Source of the DNA: JAWXUU01 sp044426045
GTDB lineage: Bacteria > Bacillota > Clostridia > Christensenellales > CAMQZB01
NCBI GenBank assembly: GCA_044426045.1
Contig: JAWXUX010000017.1
Span: 1 to 36,640 of the forward strand
Reading direction: 5' to 3'
DNA length: 36,640 bases
In this document: in pieces, positions 15,525-23,783 of the stretch
Position numbering within the stretch: the first letter of the stretch is position 1
Layout of the letters: each line of letters opens with the position of its first letter
Notes under the pieces: generated by a model
Database searches by the model: none
What the model was told of the DNA's origin: nothing
Seen by the model: the letters and a program-made list of their open reading frames with translations, nothing else
Translations under genes and position numbers: made by a program

Positions 15525-16204
15525 TACTCACCAATGCTTTCTTTTTCAATCATATCTCGCAAATCGCTTAATGTGATTCCATCTTTTGTGAAATACAGCC
15601 AACCATTGACTCCTCTATTTTCTGACCAATTTTGTTTTTCTATCAAAAGTTTTTTGCCCAGCGCTGATACTGAATAGATATTTCCTTCATATTCAATTTG
15701 ATTCTTGTTATCTATAACCGTAGCAAAAACTGATTCATCCGGCAAGAAATAGATTTTTGTACCTACTTCAATTTTTAGAAGTTCAAATGAATTATTTCCT
15801 CGTTTGGATTTGATTTCAGCTATTTCCGCTTCCTCCGCTTCTTTATTTGTCGGAGTATAAAATTTAAGATTCTCTCTATCACCCCTGAGCAAAGCAACGT
15901 CTTTAAAAATTCCATATGCTGTTTCTGGTGAAATTTTAAAGAATTCACGCACCCTTATTTTTCCATTACTAAGTTGTTCGCGAGCATGAAGTGATTCATC
16001 AACTCTGTCGATAATACTATGTATGCCACGCTCAACTTCGAGTGGATTTTCCACTTCATACGTTGCATAACAACGATATGAAAGCGGCAGATTTGTAGGC
16101 GTGTTTAATTCACGCAACCTCTTTTCCACATCATTGCGTTCAGACATTCCAATTTTCACCCAACCATCCAAACATGGATTTGTCAATATATACACTATCC
16201 CCAT
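15524..16204 (-). CDS. GIY-YIG (T5orf172) nuclease with C-terminal DUF4357/RAMA-like domain
   Basis: The start at 16204 follows AAGGTG and gives 226 residues. The N-terminal domain begins VYILTNP with WVKIGMS as the second half of the GIY-YIG signature. Arg29, Glu58 and REFFKIS (86-92) match the T5orf172 subfamily of nucleases. The C-terminal part (GNIYSVSALGKKLL..., then GWLYFTKDGITLSDL) resembles DUF4357/RAMA domains, which occur in restriction enzymes and are thought to read modified DNA. Coupling to the HPPY methyltransferase suggests a compact restriction-modification pair, or a modification-dependent nuclease. This pairing is inferred. Confidence 0.8.
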   Translation of the reverse strand: MGIVYILTNPCLDGWVKIGMSERNDVEKRLRELNTPTNLPLSYRCYATYEVENPLEVERGIHSIIDRVDESLHAREQLSNGKIRVREFFKISPETAYGIFKDVALLRGDRENLKFYTPTNKEAEEAEIAEIKSKRGNNSFELLKIEVGTKIYFLPDESVFATVIDNKNQIEYEGNIYSVSALGKKLLIEKQNWSENRGVNGWLYFTKDGITLSDLRDMIEKESIGE

Positions 16205-16237
16205 AGACACACCTTTACCTTTAATTTTCATTTTAAT

Positions 16238-16266
16238 ATTATATCACACATTAGTCATTCTTGCAA
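16238..16266 (-). promoter_or_regulatory. Promoter of the GIY-YIG/HPPY methyltransferase unit
   Basis: Minus strand TTGCAA (16261-16266), 17-bp spacer, TATAAT (16238-16243), about 34 bp before the chosen start codon. Confidence 0.65.
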
Positions 16267-16332
16267 GATTAAATAAAAATTATTATAGTAAAAAAATACT
16301 TCCTGTACATATTGTCTACCAAATACTATTCA

Positions 16333-17106
16333 CTATTTCATCTCATTTGCTGTACTTGGTCGTGACTTTGCTGCATCGTATAAACTAACTACATACTCAT
16401 ATTCTTCAGAATAATCCAACACTTTATCTTGCAAATCTTGTAAACAAATATTTAATTTTTTCACATTTGCAACAACACGAAGATATCTAACCTTCAATAC
16501 ATCTGATTGTATATCGGTATTTGTTAAATTAGTGATTGAATTTCTTATCATTTCAATAATTGAAGAATACTCATTTATACTTTTTGCAATTTCATTACGT
16601 TCATTATAGTACAACTTCATTCCAAGAACCCTATGACTAATAGCCAATAAATTATTAATTTTTACATTAATTTCTGTAGAAAAATCTAATAGACTAGACT
16701 TATTAGACATAATTGATCCGACGCCACTTAACAACTCATTAAATAGGATAGTTGCTGATAAATAATTTGCAAGCTCCTTGTTTACATCATCTATTATCAT
16801 AATTTCTTTTTGCACAAAATTCGCAATAGTTTGTCTGCTTAAAATTATTTCATTTTCCCTCTTGTATTTCCTGCCTTGCCATATTGTGATAATCCCAATA
16901 ATTATAGTGGCTACAGCACTCAACCAGCCACTATACAAAGTTAACCAATTTGATGGATTAGGCACAAATAATAGTATAGCTATATTTGCACTAAATATTG
17001 TTGCAACTAGCGCACACAAAAGCACCCACTTCGCCCTTTGAATAAATTTCAAAACTGAAATCAAAACTCTCTTCCAAACAGAAAAAAACTTACTTTCTTT
17101 TTTCAT
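16333..17106 (-). CDS. Two-helix membrane protein of unknown function
   Basis: I do not recognise the family. The 257-residue protein has a basic start, two predicted membrane helices (about 27-48 and 60-76, separated by NPSNWLTLYSG), then a basic QGRKYKREN boundary and roughly 180 cytoplasmic residues that look entirely helical. N-terminal transmembrane hairpins with a cytoplasmic helical domain are common among membrane effectors in defence islands, but no diagnostic motif is visible. It has its own promoter (17151-17179) and lies just downstream of the SLOG-family gene in the same direction. Confidence 0.65.
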   Translation of the reverse strand: MKKESKFFSVWKRVLISVLKFIQRAKWVLLCALVATIFSANIAILLFVPNPSNWLTLYSGWLSAVATIIIGIITIWQGRKYKRENEIILSRQTIANFVQKEIMIIDDVNKELANYLSATILFNELLSGVGSIMSNKSSLLDFSTEINVKINNLLAISHRVLGMKLYYNERNEIAKSINEYSSIIEMIRNSITNLTNTDIQSDVLKVRYLRVVANVKKLNICLQDLQDKVLDYSEEYEYVVSLYDAAKSRPSTANEMK

Positions 17107-17150
17107 TGCACTTACCCCACCTATCTATCTTTATACATTAATTGTGTACA

Positions 17151-17179
17151 ATTATATCATACCAAAATTACTTATGCAA
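17151..17179 (-). promoter_or_regulatory. Promoter of the two-helix membrane protein
   Basis: Minus strand TTGCAT (17174-17179), 17-bp spacer, TATAAT (17151-17156), with GGTGGGG just before the start codon region. Confidence 0.6.
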
Positions 17180-17206
17180 TAATTTTATGAATAATATAAA
17201 AAATCT

Positions 17207-17725
17207 TCACCATTGCAATATAATCAATAGCCTACTTTTTAGATGTGCATATTTTATTGTTTCCGCTGTGCCGCCTTTTTCTTGAGTGGATAAAGCTATT
17301 AGTAGAGATGAATTATCTACTAGGTAGCGGTTGCGGGTGTGCATGCAGGCTTTTGTGTAGTGGGGGCGGAGGGTTTGAGTTTTTGTGCAGTTGTTTAGGA
17401 TTTCAGCGTATCGAGCTTTCGCTTGATCACTCCAGCTTTTTTCTTGGTTTGCGTGGGGAATTATTGCTTCTAGGGTTATGACTTTGTTTGTTTTCATGAT
17501 TTCAATCACCGCTTCTGCTGCGTAGGTGTCGAAACCTTGCGCCATTCCTGTTAGGAAGTGCGTATAGCCGCTAGTTATGGCGGCTTGTATTTCTTTTGTT
17601 AGTTGCTCTTTTAGGTTTATACATCTCTCATCTTGTTCATTTTCGCCCCAAGGGAGGTTTTGTGGACGGTTGCCCGTGAATGCGCATGTATGCTTTATGT
17701 TTGCAAAATTTATTTCTTCTCGCAT
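17207..17725 (-). CDS. DUF1273/YpsA-like SLOG-family protein
   Basis: The 172-residue protein has CAFTGNRPQNLPWG near the start (15-28), GMAQGFDTYAAEAVIE in the middle and GGTAETIKYA near the end. These are the hallmarks of the DUF1273/YpsA branch of the SLOG (LOG-DprA-like) Rossmann superfamily, thought to bind nucleotides or nucleotide-derived ligands. SLOG domains occur in several predicted nucleotide-signal defence systems. Here the protein lies in island B between the membrane protein and the XRE gene. YpsA-like genes are also common in element backbones, so a non-defence role is possible. Confidence 0.85.
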   Translation of the reverse strand: MREEINFANIKHTCAFTGNRPQNLPWGENEQDERCINLKEQLTKEIQAAITSGYTHFLTGMAQGFDTYAAEAVIEIMKTNKVITLEAIIPHANQEKSWSDQAKARYAEILNNCTKTQTLRPHYTKACMHTRNRYLVDNSSLLIALSTQEKGGTAETIKYAHLKSRLLIILQW

Positions 17726-17760
17726 GAATATTTGCCCCTTTGATTGTTTATAATGACATT

Positions 17761-17820
17761 ATAGCCCCGTAATTTTAATAAATCAACCATTTAAGCCAAA
17801 ATAGCCCCATAATTTTAATA
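17761..17820. repeat. Two 20-bp operator-like direct repeats
   Basis: ATAGCCCCGTAATTTTAATA (17761-17780) and ATAGCCCCATAATTTTAATA (17801-17820) differ at one base and start exactly 40 bp apart. They lie between the divergent SLOG and XRE genes, just upstream of the XRE ribosome site. The spacing of about four helical turns and the position suggest binding sites for the XRE protein. Confidence 0.65.
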
Positions 17821-17836
17821 TAAGGAGTGGTTTAAT

Positions 17837-18262
17837 ATGGGAACTTTTAGCGAAAGAATTAAAGAATTGATGAGTGAACATGGATACAATACAATCACGC
17901 TCGGCGAAGCTGTCGGAGTTTATGCGAATAATGTTTCTACTTGGATTAATAATAACTCAGACGTTAAACTTTCAATCCTTATAAAATTGAGTAACTTATT
18001 TGGCGTTTCAATTGAATTTCTTTCAGGAAGAATTGAAATTGATGAAATCACGGTTAAAAATACAAACATAAATTTTTACGATAGATTATCGAAAATTTTG
18101 CAAGAAAAATCTATTACAAAATACAATTTAAACAAACATGTTCTAAACTCTAAAAGCACAATATATCAATGGAAAAAAGGTAGCGAACCACGCCTTTCAT
18201 CATTAATCGCCATTGCAGATTATTTAGATGTTACTATCGATTATTTGGTTGGAAGAGAATAA
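17837..18262 (+). CDS. Two-domain XRE transcriptional regulator
   Basis: This 141-residue protein consists of two tandem Cro/CI helix-turn-helix domains. The first is residues 5-62 (IKELMSEHGYNTITLGEAVG..., ending GVSIEFLSGR). The second is 78-140 (LSKILQEKSITKYNLNKHV..., ending DVTIDYLVGR). AAGGAG precedes the ATG at 17837. The second domain is also present as the remnant at 983-1192, showing that both islands carried this regulator in the same place. It probably binds the paired 20-bp repeats upstream and may control the divergent SLOG gene or itself. Confidence 0.85.
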   Translation: MGTFSERIKELMSEHGYNTITLGEAVGVYANNVSTWINNNSDVKLSILIKLSNLFGVSIEFLSGRIEIDEITVKNTNINFYDRLSKILQEKSITKYNLNKHVLNSKSTIYQWKKGSEPRLSSLIAIADYLDVTIDYLVGRE

Positions 18263-18281
18263 AAGACACAAGAAAAAATAT

Positions 18282-18317
18282 AAGGCGACTGCAAAGAAAA
18301 ATCCTTGCAGTCGCCTT
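18282..18317. terminator. Bidirectional terminator
   Basis: AAGGCGACTGCAA pairs perfectly with TTGCAGTCGCCTT over 13 bp around a ten-base loop, followed by a T run. It separates the converging XRE and TnpV genes. Confidence 0.9.
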
Positions 18318-18319
18318 TT

Positions 18320-18802
18320 TTATATTACTATCTCTTCTAAATCCTCCACCATGGATTCTATGATTTCAGCGGTTACTGTGTCGCTGATATCGTTGGTGAT
18401 TTGAACGCATGTTCGTTTATCAAAGGGCGAGTCTATGCTTTTTATGAAGTCTCGTTCTTCTTGCATTCTTTTATTGTAGATTTCGTTTGCTTTGGCATCG
18501 AAATCGTATAAATACTCATCTAGTTTGTTTTCGTTACACAAGATTGCAAATTCCTTCAACATTTCGTTTCTCATAAAACGCCATCTTGAACCGCCGAAGA
18601 AGCCGTATTTCGTTTCTTCAAACTCTAGGATATATGGATAATATACCCCATTGAAATATGTGTATAGATTGCGTTTTTCGGGAACAAATTTATACAAATC
18701 GTGACCGTCTTGTGTTTTTACTTTCAAATCAGGTGCTTTCATGTCTTGCCAAATTTTCAGCAATTCTTCATACACTTCTTTATTTATAAAATCATTTATC
18801 AT
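18320..18802 (-). CDS. TnpV-like protein, copy B1 (160 aa)
   Basis: This is a near-identical partner of 1792-2274, with the same length and an aligned sequence throughout (EVYEELLKIWQ, DGHDLYKFVPEKRNLYTYF, YYPYILEFEETKYGFFGG). The resemblance to TnpV is weaker than in its neighbour. It ends 3 bp past the terminator hairpin, and its ATG at 18802 follows a good AGG-rich site 9 bp downstream of the next TnpV gene. It appears intact, unlike the relaxase of the same island. Confidence 0.7.
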   Translation of the reverse strand: MINDFINKEVYEELLKIWQDMKAPDLKVKTQDGHDLYKFVPEKRNLYTYFNGVYYPYILEFEETKYGFFGGSRWRFMRNEMLKEFAILCNENKLDEYLYDFDAKANEIYNKRMQEERDFIKSIDSPFDKRTCVQITNDISDTVTAEIIESMVEDLEEIVI

Positions 18803-18811
18803 ATTTACCTC

Positions 18812-19282
18812 CTAAATTTGATTTACTTCTGCAATTATGGCTTTATCAGCATCTGAAACTATTTTTGAGATTTCTTTACCAATAAAGTGCGAGCATTCAG
18901 GATCCTTTACAATAACATCTTTATAGCCTTCAAGTTTATCCTTCAGCATATCAATGAAAGATTTACTAGCTTCTTCATTATACTTCATCAAATAGCTAGC
19001 CAAGTTGTGATGTTCTTCCATATATTCAACCAATTCAGGATGATTCTCTTGCAAGAAGTTCAATCGAATAGCCCCATATTTGCCATATAAATCTCCAGGA
19101 TCACGCAAGATGTTCGGATAGTATAATCCATTCAAATTTGTGTACCACAACTTGTTGCCCTCATCATACAAATACAGATTTTCACCATCTTCCGTTTTTG
19201 CATCCATGTTGTCAAATCCCACTGCTTTCCATATTTTTAGTAGTTCTTCATAAGTTTCTTCGCTGTTTAGTTTTGTGTTCAT
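18812..19282 (-). CDS. TnpV-family protein, copy B2 (156 aa, intact)
   Basis: The full-length version of the gene at 2362-2754. The TnpV core is YYPNILRDPGDLYGKYG, followed by RLNFLQENHPELVEYM, and the protein ends AIIAEVNQI. At codon 131 it has TCG (Ser), where island A has the stop TAG. AAGGAG precedes the ATG at 19282 and overlaps the end of the relaxase remnant. TnpV function is not established in the family. Confidence 0.8.
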   Translation of the reverse strand: MNTKLNSEETYEELLKIWKAVGFDNMDAKTEDGENLYLYDEGNKLWYTNLNGLYYPNILRDPGDLYGKYGAIRLNFLQENHPELVEYMEEHHNLASYLMKYNEEASKSFIDMLKDKLEGYKDVIVKDPECSHFIGKEISKIVSDADKAIIAEVNQI

Positions 19283-19294
19283 AATTAATTCTCC

Positions 19295-20280
19295 TTAAAG
19301 GCTGAAACCGCCTTTGTTATTTGTTTTTATTTGTGTTTTTGTTTTATTAATTTGTTGCTGGTCGTGTTCAAAAAGCATTTTATCTACTTTAGTTGGACCG
19401 ATGATTTTGCGGATTTTATCGTAATTTTCTGCTTTGCCGAATAGCTTTTTATATAGCCTTGTCGCATCTTCACAGCCTTTTATTGCGCCTTCTAAGACAG
19501 CTTGCAAGGCAGCCATTTCTCTTGATTGTTGCCTGTTTTTCGTAAGCAATTTTGTCGCTATCTTACCCAATTTTTTAAATTCAGATGACAATTTGCCAAA
19601 AAATGGCGTTACTACTTTCTGATGATAGGTGCGAGCTGACATGAATGCGGTTGGCGGTGGTAGTTGCCACTCTGGGTCATTGAGTTTTGGAATATTTTTT
19701 CTTGTGTCTTTTTCTGATTCTTCAATATCTGAAAGGATATCTTTTTTATCATCAAGCTGTTTATCTAGTCCCGCAAGCTCTTTTTCTCGTTCTTGCTTTT
19801 TGAAATCTAGCACTGAAAGATGCTTGTTGGTATTGTTTTTGATATCCCATTCAACGCCGTGCCTTTTCATTGCAAACATCATTTGGACACGTTCAATATT
19901 AGCAAACTGTTTCCATTCCGTTTGACCTTTGCCATTGCTTTTACAACCTTTCGCAAGCAGTGCTTGTTTGAGTGAAACTCTTGTTTCCATACCACGTTTG
20001 CTTCCCGTTATATAAGGCACAAAATCAATGTGCAGATGTGGGGTTTCTTCATCCATATGCAAGTGCGCCGAGAACACTTTGAGATTTTCATTTCGCTCTT
20101 GAAAGCCTTGCATATAGTCAGTTAAGATTTCTTTTGCGAGCTGTCCATTTTCGCTTATTGCATTCATATCATCCTTGTTTCCAACTTAGATTATGAGTTC
20201 ATGAAAGAGTTTTTCTTGCTTGGATGTGCGGATTTTTTCATAGTAGTCATCCACTTTTCTATCTGATCTTGTTTGCTTTG
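19295..20280 (-). pseudogene. MobV relaxase, disrupted copy in island B
   Basis: The frame from 20280 to 19295 matches the island A relaxase from residue 61 onward (QTRSDRKVDDYYEKIRTSKQ, then HLHMDEETPHLH, which is intact). Two lesions are visible. The first about 60 codons, including the HNxR motif, are missing and replaced at 20280/20281 by unrelated primase sequence. Codon TAA at 20186-20188 interrupts the frame where island A has CAA. Translation could restart at the ATG at 20167 (AATGCA context), giving 290 residues that keep the metal motif but lack motif I. The C-terminus (ending NNKGGFSL) is the undamaged version of the one frameshifted in island A. Confidence 0.85.
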
Positions 20281-20437
20281 AACGCCATTTCTTCGTGTAG
20301 AACGATATTCCCAAACAAAGTGACAAATCTGCCCTTGATTGGTCGTTGCCACACGCTGAAATATCGCCACACATAAGCGCTCTATACTTTGGATGTGCCA
20401 TGAGCTTTTCGATTATGAAAGTTATCTGTGTTTTCAT
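20281..20437 (-). pseudogene. Primase fragment fused to relaxase remnant
   Basis: About 52 codons reading HPKYRALMCGDISACGNDQS, then RADLSLCLGISFYT, match the region before the ATPase domain of phage/plasmid D5-like primases (typically a GD-x-S...NDxSxADLALC...LAFYT pattern). The fragment runs straight into relaxase sequence at 20280, so a deletion joined two genes in frame. Upstream, a TAG stop precedes the only ATG. Neither protein can work as encoded. Confidence 0.65.
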
Positions 20438-20520
20438 GTAGCAAACCTAGCCACTGGTTATGTTTTGAACTCAGATGAGTGCTGTCGATAAATTTATTAA
20501 AGACAGCTTTTGAGCACAAA

Positions 20521-20566
20521 AAAATGCACTTCCAAAAGTTTTTACTAACTTTCAGAAGTGCATTTT
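20521..20566. terminator. Terminator hairpin
   Basis: AAAATGCACTTC pairs with GAAGTGCATTTT; an inner AAAGTT/AACTTT extends the stem. A and T runs on both sides allow use in either direction. Confidence 0.75.
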
Positions 20567-20610
20567 ACACTAATATTCAGCTCTTTTATCTATACTAGAT
20601 ATCGACATGC

Positions 20611-20648
20611 AAAAAGCTATCCTAGTTCAATGCTTTGGATAGCTTTTT
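20611..20648. terminator. Second terminator hairpin
   Basis: AAAAAGCTATCC pairs with GGATAGCTTTTT followed by further T. It stands 45 bp from the previous hairpin. Confidence 0.75.
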
Positions 20649-20723
20649 TGGGAATTTATAAAATAGCACTTTAGTACACTAGATTATCATAATAGAATAT
20701 ATACAAAATTTTCTTCCATCAGA

Positions 20724-20876
20724 TTACTTGAGGCTATCTAATTGTGCTCTGATTTTCGCTTCGTGTTCTTTTGTTTCTTTCGCACTTTGCTCAGCAATTT
20801 TACACATTTCTTCTGCATATTTAGCAGCTTTTCTTGCCTCTTGCGCGATGCTTAATATGACGAATGCAATTGTTAT
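20724..20876 (-). pseudogene. Remnant of a small membrane/coiled-coil protein
   Basis: A stop-bounded frame of about 50 codons without a proper start reads ITIAFVILSIAQEARKAAKY, then AEEMCKIAEQSAKETKEHEAKIRAQLDSLK. That is a hydrophobic segment followed by a charged helix, the shape of small element-borne membrane proteins. The frame is closed upstream by TAA at 20877-20879, so the start has been lost. The call rests on composition only. Confidence 0.35.
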
Positions 20877-21145
20877 TTATTATTTCACAATGGACTAATA
20901 ATAAAAAATTTGATATATAACAACAAATATTAATCATTCTACAACTGTTTTGCTTTGTTTCCGCACAAAAGCATAGAAAGTCGATACATAAGTCTAGTTT
21001 ATCTTTTAACATTTTAAATAAATTAATTTTTTTCATTATAGAAAAAAGAGTAACTATAAGCTACTCTTCTTTTATTATTTTGTAATTAAATTTAATACAA
21101 TCACTAAAGTTTATTCAGTATTTATATCTTTAAAATCCTATTTCA

Positions 21146-21886
21146 CTAATTTAGAACAGGTATTGCAACAGTTATCAACTCATTTGTTAAAACAGATTCT
21201 CCTGTACTATAATTTATTGCACTAACATAAAAATCTACAAATATTGCACCTGAAGAATTTGCGTTATATCTATAATAGACAAAATCTGTATCTTCATAGA
21301 ACTTTCCGCTCGAATCCAATGTCAACCATGTATCGTATTCTTCTTCGGCATAAACCGAAGATGACCCATCTGAATTAATTGTGAGCCCCCTTCCAGTGGC
21401 CTCCATCCAAACTGTAGTTATATATGTCCCGTAATCTTCAGTAAACTGCCCTTCTACACTATCTAATCTATAATTCCTTGCATATGTAGTTGCCAATTGA
21501 ACGTGATTAAATCTATAATTTAAAGTAATATCCCCTCTAAACAATTCATGCACTACTAATTGATCATAATGATAATAATAATACTCAACAAAAGTGCTTG
21601 AAGATCCTACTATGTACTCACCATTATATTCATCCTCTATTTCAATTACAGAATAACTATATTTCATTAATATACCATCTTCTTGCAGATATTCTTCAAA
21701 TGTGTACACTCCCCCTACTGCAACTTCAGAGATGCTACTTTCTATTAATTCTTTCTGAACAACATACTCTTGTTCAATATTTAGGCTTTCAACAACTTCA
21801 CCACTATATGCACCCATACTAACAAATAGCATAACACATATCAATGTCATATTTAAGACTTTTATAAATTTTTTATTCTTTAACAT
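21146..21886 (-). CDS. Secreted protein of unknown function
   Basis: This 246-residue protein has a clear signal peptide (LNMTLICVMLFVSMGAYSGE, about 11-30), preceded by a basic start. The mature part is rich in Tyr, Glu and Ser/Thr, and appears mostly beta-stranded (YIVGSSSTFVEYYYYHYDQL). No lipobox, sortase motif or enzymatic motif is visible. AGGAGG precedes the ATG at 21886. It is near the guaA-proximal end of island B, downstream of a lipoprotein gene and a membrane XRE regulator. I do not recognise the family. Confidence 0.7.
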   Translation of the reverse strand: MLKNKKFIKVLNMTLICVMLFVSMGAYSGEVVESLNIEQEYVVQKELIESSISEVAVGGVYTFEEYLQEDGILMKYSYSVIEIEDEYNGEYIVGSSSTFVEYYYYHYDQLVVHELFRGDITLNYRFNHVQLATTYARNYRLDSVEGQFTEDYGTYITTVWMEATGRGLTINSDGSSSVYAEEEYDTWLTLDSSGKFYEDTDFVYYRYNANSSGAIFVDFYVSAINYSTGESVLTNELITVAIPVLN

Positions 21887-21975
21887 AATATATCCTCCTA
21901 TTTTCTTATCTCAAAATAAAACTAATTAATTAATATTATCCATCGGACTATACCTCCACACTCAATAATCCATTC

Positions 21976-22770
21976 TTATATCATCGCCCATTCTTGCATC
22001 AAGTCTGCAACTTTAGACAACTTTATTCTATCTGAATAAGCTATTTCTGCTTTTGTGTTTGGAGGGAAACAGAATTCAAGATATTCTTCCCCACCATCGC
22101 TTGTTATTATAAACATGTCGCCACTAGAGTTTGCCATATAATCTAGCAAGTCTTCATCATTATATCCTGCTGCTGTCAAAACTGCGCTTGCCACCTCTTC
22201 ACGCTCCGCTGTGAATAAATCCCAGTTGTTATAAATCTCGCCAGTTTCTTTGTTTACAGCAACACCGAACTCTTCGCAATTTTCTCCGTAGATATATGAA
22301 ATCTTTAGATATGCAATAGTGTCATTTTCTGCTTGTAAGCTGACATCATAATACACCACTTGTGTATAAAACTGCCCTTGCTCACTTATATATTCTTCAT
22401 ATGCCAATGCAATTTCATTTTCCAAGTTATAATACAAATTATCTCTCATTTGCCCAATAGCAGCGGTGCATGCTTCATCGCTTAATGCATCTGCAAGGTA
22501 AAAAGCAAAATAATCATCTAGCAATACGTTACTAACTCTAAGTAGCACAGTGCCATCAGTAAGCCTATATTCACTCATGTACCCTTGTGTTTTATTTTGC
22601 CAAATTTCCACCTCGCCTGCCATACCACTGACTTCATACTGTGCATTTACAAGCTGATACGTATCCTCTTGTTCAATTTCTTCGGTGCGATCATTTCCGC
22701 AACCTGCAAAAATTGTCATACACATTGCTAACGTTAAAATTATTATAATAAAATTTTTGAATTTTGTCAT
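21976..22770 (-). CDS. Lipoprotein of unknown function
   Basis: This 264-residue protein has a lipoprotein signal with a basic start, hydrophobic segment IIIILTLAMCMTI and lipobox FAGC, so Cys24 would be lipidated. The mature domain begins with acidic residues and alternates strand and helix stretches, without a recognised motif. It starts 18 bp after the membrane XRE gene and is likely co-transcribed with it. The two may form a surface sensing or stress module. The host's own lipoprotein at 26207 is of similar build but not evidently homologous. Confidence 0.7.
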   Translation of the reverse strand: MTKFKNFIIIILTLAMCMTIFAGCGNDRTEEIEQEDTYQLVNAQYEVSGMAGEVEIWQNKTQGYMSEYRLTDGTVLLRVSNVLLDDYFAFYLADALSDEACTAAIGQMRDNLYYNLENEIALAYEEYISEQGQFYTQVVYYDVSLQAENDTIAYLKISYIYGENCEEFGVAVNKETGEIYNNWDLFTAEREEVASAVLTAAGYNDEDLLDYMANSSGDMFIITSDGGEEYLEFCFPPNTKAEIAYSDRIKLSKVADLMQEWAMI

Positions 22771-22788
22771 GATTGCCTCCCTTTAGCA

Positions 22789-23577
22789 TTATTTTATCAT
22801 GCTTGTTATTTTATTATTGAGCCTTGCATTACTTTCGCTTATTGACATTTGATATACACCTTTGCCATCAGTACTGCCTGAAGTTAAATTTGTGCTTATC
22901 GTTAAATTAAACTCTGAAAGTTGAGCCTCTGAAAAGTTTGCACCACCTAGCATGAATGTTAGCACATCATCTTTCGACCAACCATCATCTACATAATCTG
23001 CAAATATCACACCCCAACCGTCTTCATCTTGATACGTCATTGCCGTACCACAAGTACCGCTTATATGCGTAATTTCCAAATTTTCATTTATACAAGTCAA
23101 CTCAATGTACACATATTCATACACATCTAAATCCTTGTCTTTTATAAAGATAATGTCCGCTTCCATGCCAGCTCTTTCTGATGATGCATAATATGACAAA
23201 TAGTCATACCCACCATATGTATTCATATTCATAATTAGCGTTATTGTAACAAATAATAATAATATCAATACAGCCATGCCAACTATGGCAATATTTCTAT
23301 TTCGTTTAGCAATTTTTATAATAGAAACAATAGTTTGATTTGACTTTGGCACAAACTCTTCTTTAACAATTCTTTCGCCTAGCAAAAGTTCATTGACAGA
23401 AACATTAAATATATTTGACAACGGAATCAACATTAAAGAATCTGGCATACCTTTGCCTGTTTCCCACTTTGAAACAGCTTTATTAGTAACATCTAATTTT
23501 TCAGCAAGTTCTTTTTGCGTGATTCCTTTTTCTTGCCTTAACATCAATATAAACTTGCCAATCTTGTCAATTCTCAT
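22789..23577 (-). CDS. Membrane-anchored XRE regulator
   Basis: The start at 23577 follows AGGTGG; an in-frame alternative at 23598 adds seven residues with a poorer site. Residues 4-58 are a canonical HTH (LRQEKGITQKELAEKLDVT, then KAVSKWETGKGMPDS). A single transmembrane helix follows at about 92-112 (IAIVGMAVLILLLFVTITLI), with an extracytoplasmic domain of about 145 residues. XRE proteins with a C-terminal membrane segment are common in Clostridia as presumed signal-coupled regulators. With a lipoprotein gene directly downstream, it may sense an envelope condition and control that gene. Confidence 0.8.
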   Translation of the reverse strand: MRIDKIGKFILMLRQEKGITQKELAEKLDVTNKAVSKWETGKGMPDSLMLIPLSNIFNVSVNELLLGERIVKEEFVPKSNQTIVSIIKIAKRNRNIAIVGMAVLILLLFVTITLIMNMNTYGGYDYLSYYASSERAGMEADIIFIKDKDLDVYEYVYIELTCINENLEITHISGTCGTAMTYQDEDGWGVIFADYVDDGWSKDDVLTFMLGGANFSEAQLSEFNLTISTNLTSGSTDGKGVYQMSISESNARLNNKITSMIK

Positions 23578-23609
23578 AATGCATCCACCTACAGCCATTT
23601 TTCACCTAC

Positions 23610-23638
23610 ATATTAACATAAAAACATTGACTTTGCAA
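23610..23638 (-). promoter_or_regulatory. Promoter of the membrane XRE-lipoprotein pair
   Basis: Minus strand TTGCAA (23633-23638), 17-bp spacer, TAATAT (23610-23615). A dyad GTCTAC-TTATA-GTAGAC lies at about 23659-23675, upstream of the -35 box, and could be an operator. Confidence 0.55.
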
Positions 23639-23783
23639 TATTTTACAAAAAATATCTTGTCTACTTATAGTAGACTAGCTTATTTGGTTAAAAAATCATA
23701 ATATAAATCACTGAAAATAACGTGGATAAAATAGCAAAAAATGAGTCAAAAAGCAACCACGAATAACACAAATTTTTGAAAAA

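Larger units (their letters stand above)
20438..20723. other. Non-coding stretch with two terminator hairpins
   Basis: No gene is visible here. The stretch contains the hairpins at 20521-20566 and 20611-20648 and otherwise AT-rich sequence, consistent with debris around the deletion at 20280. Confidence 0.5.

Noticed and set aside
20821..21036. 71-codon frame starting MKKINLFKM
   Set aside because: It overlaps the better coiled-coil remnant in another frame and ends in low-complexity, Cys-rich sequence.
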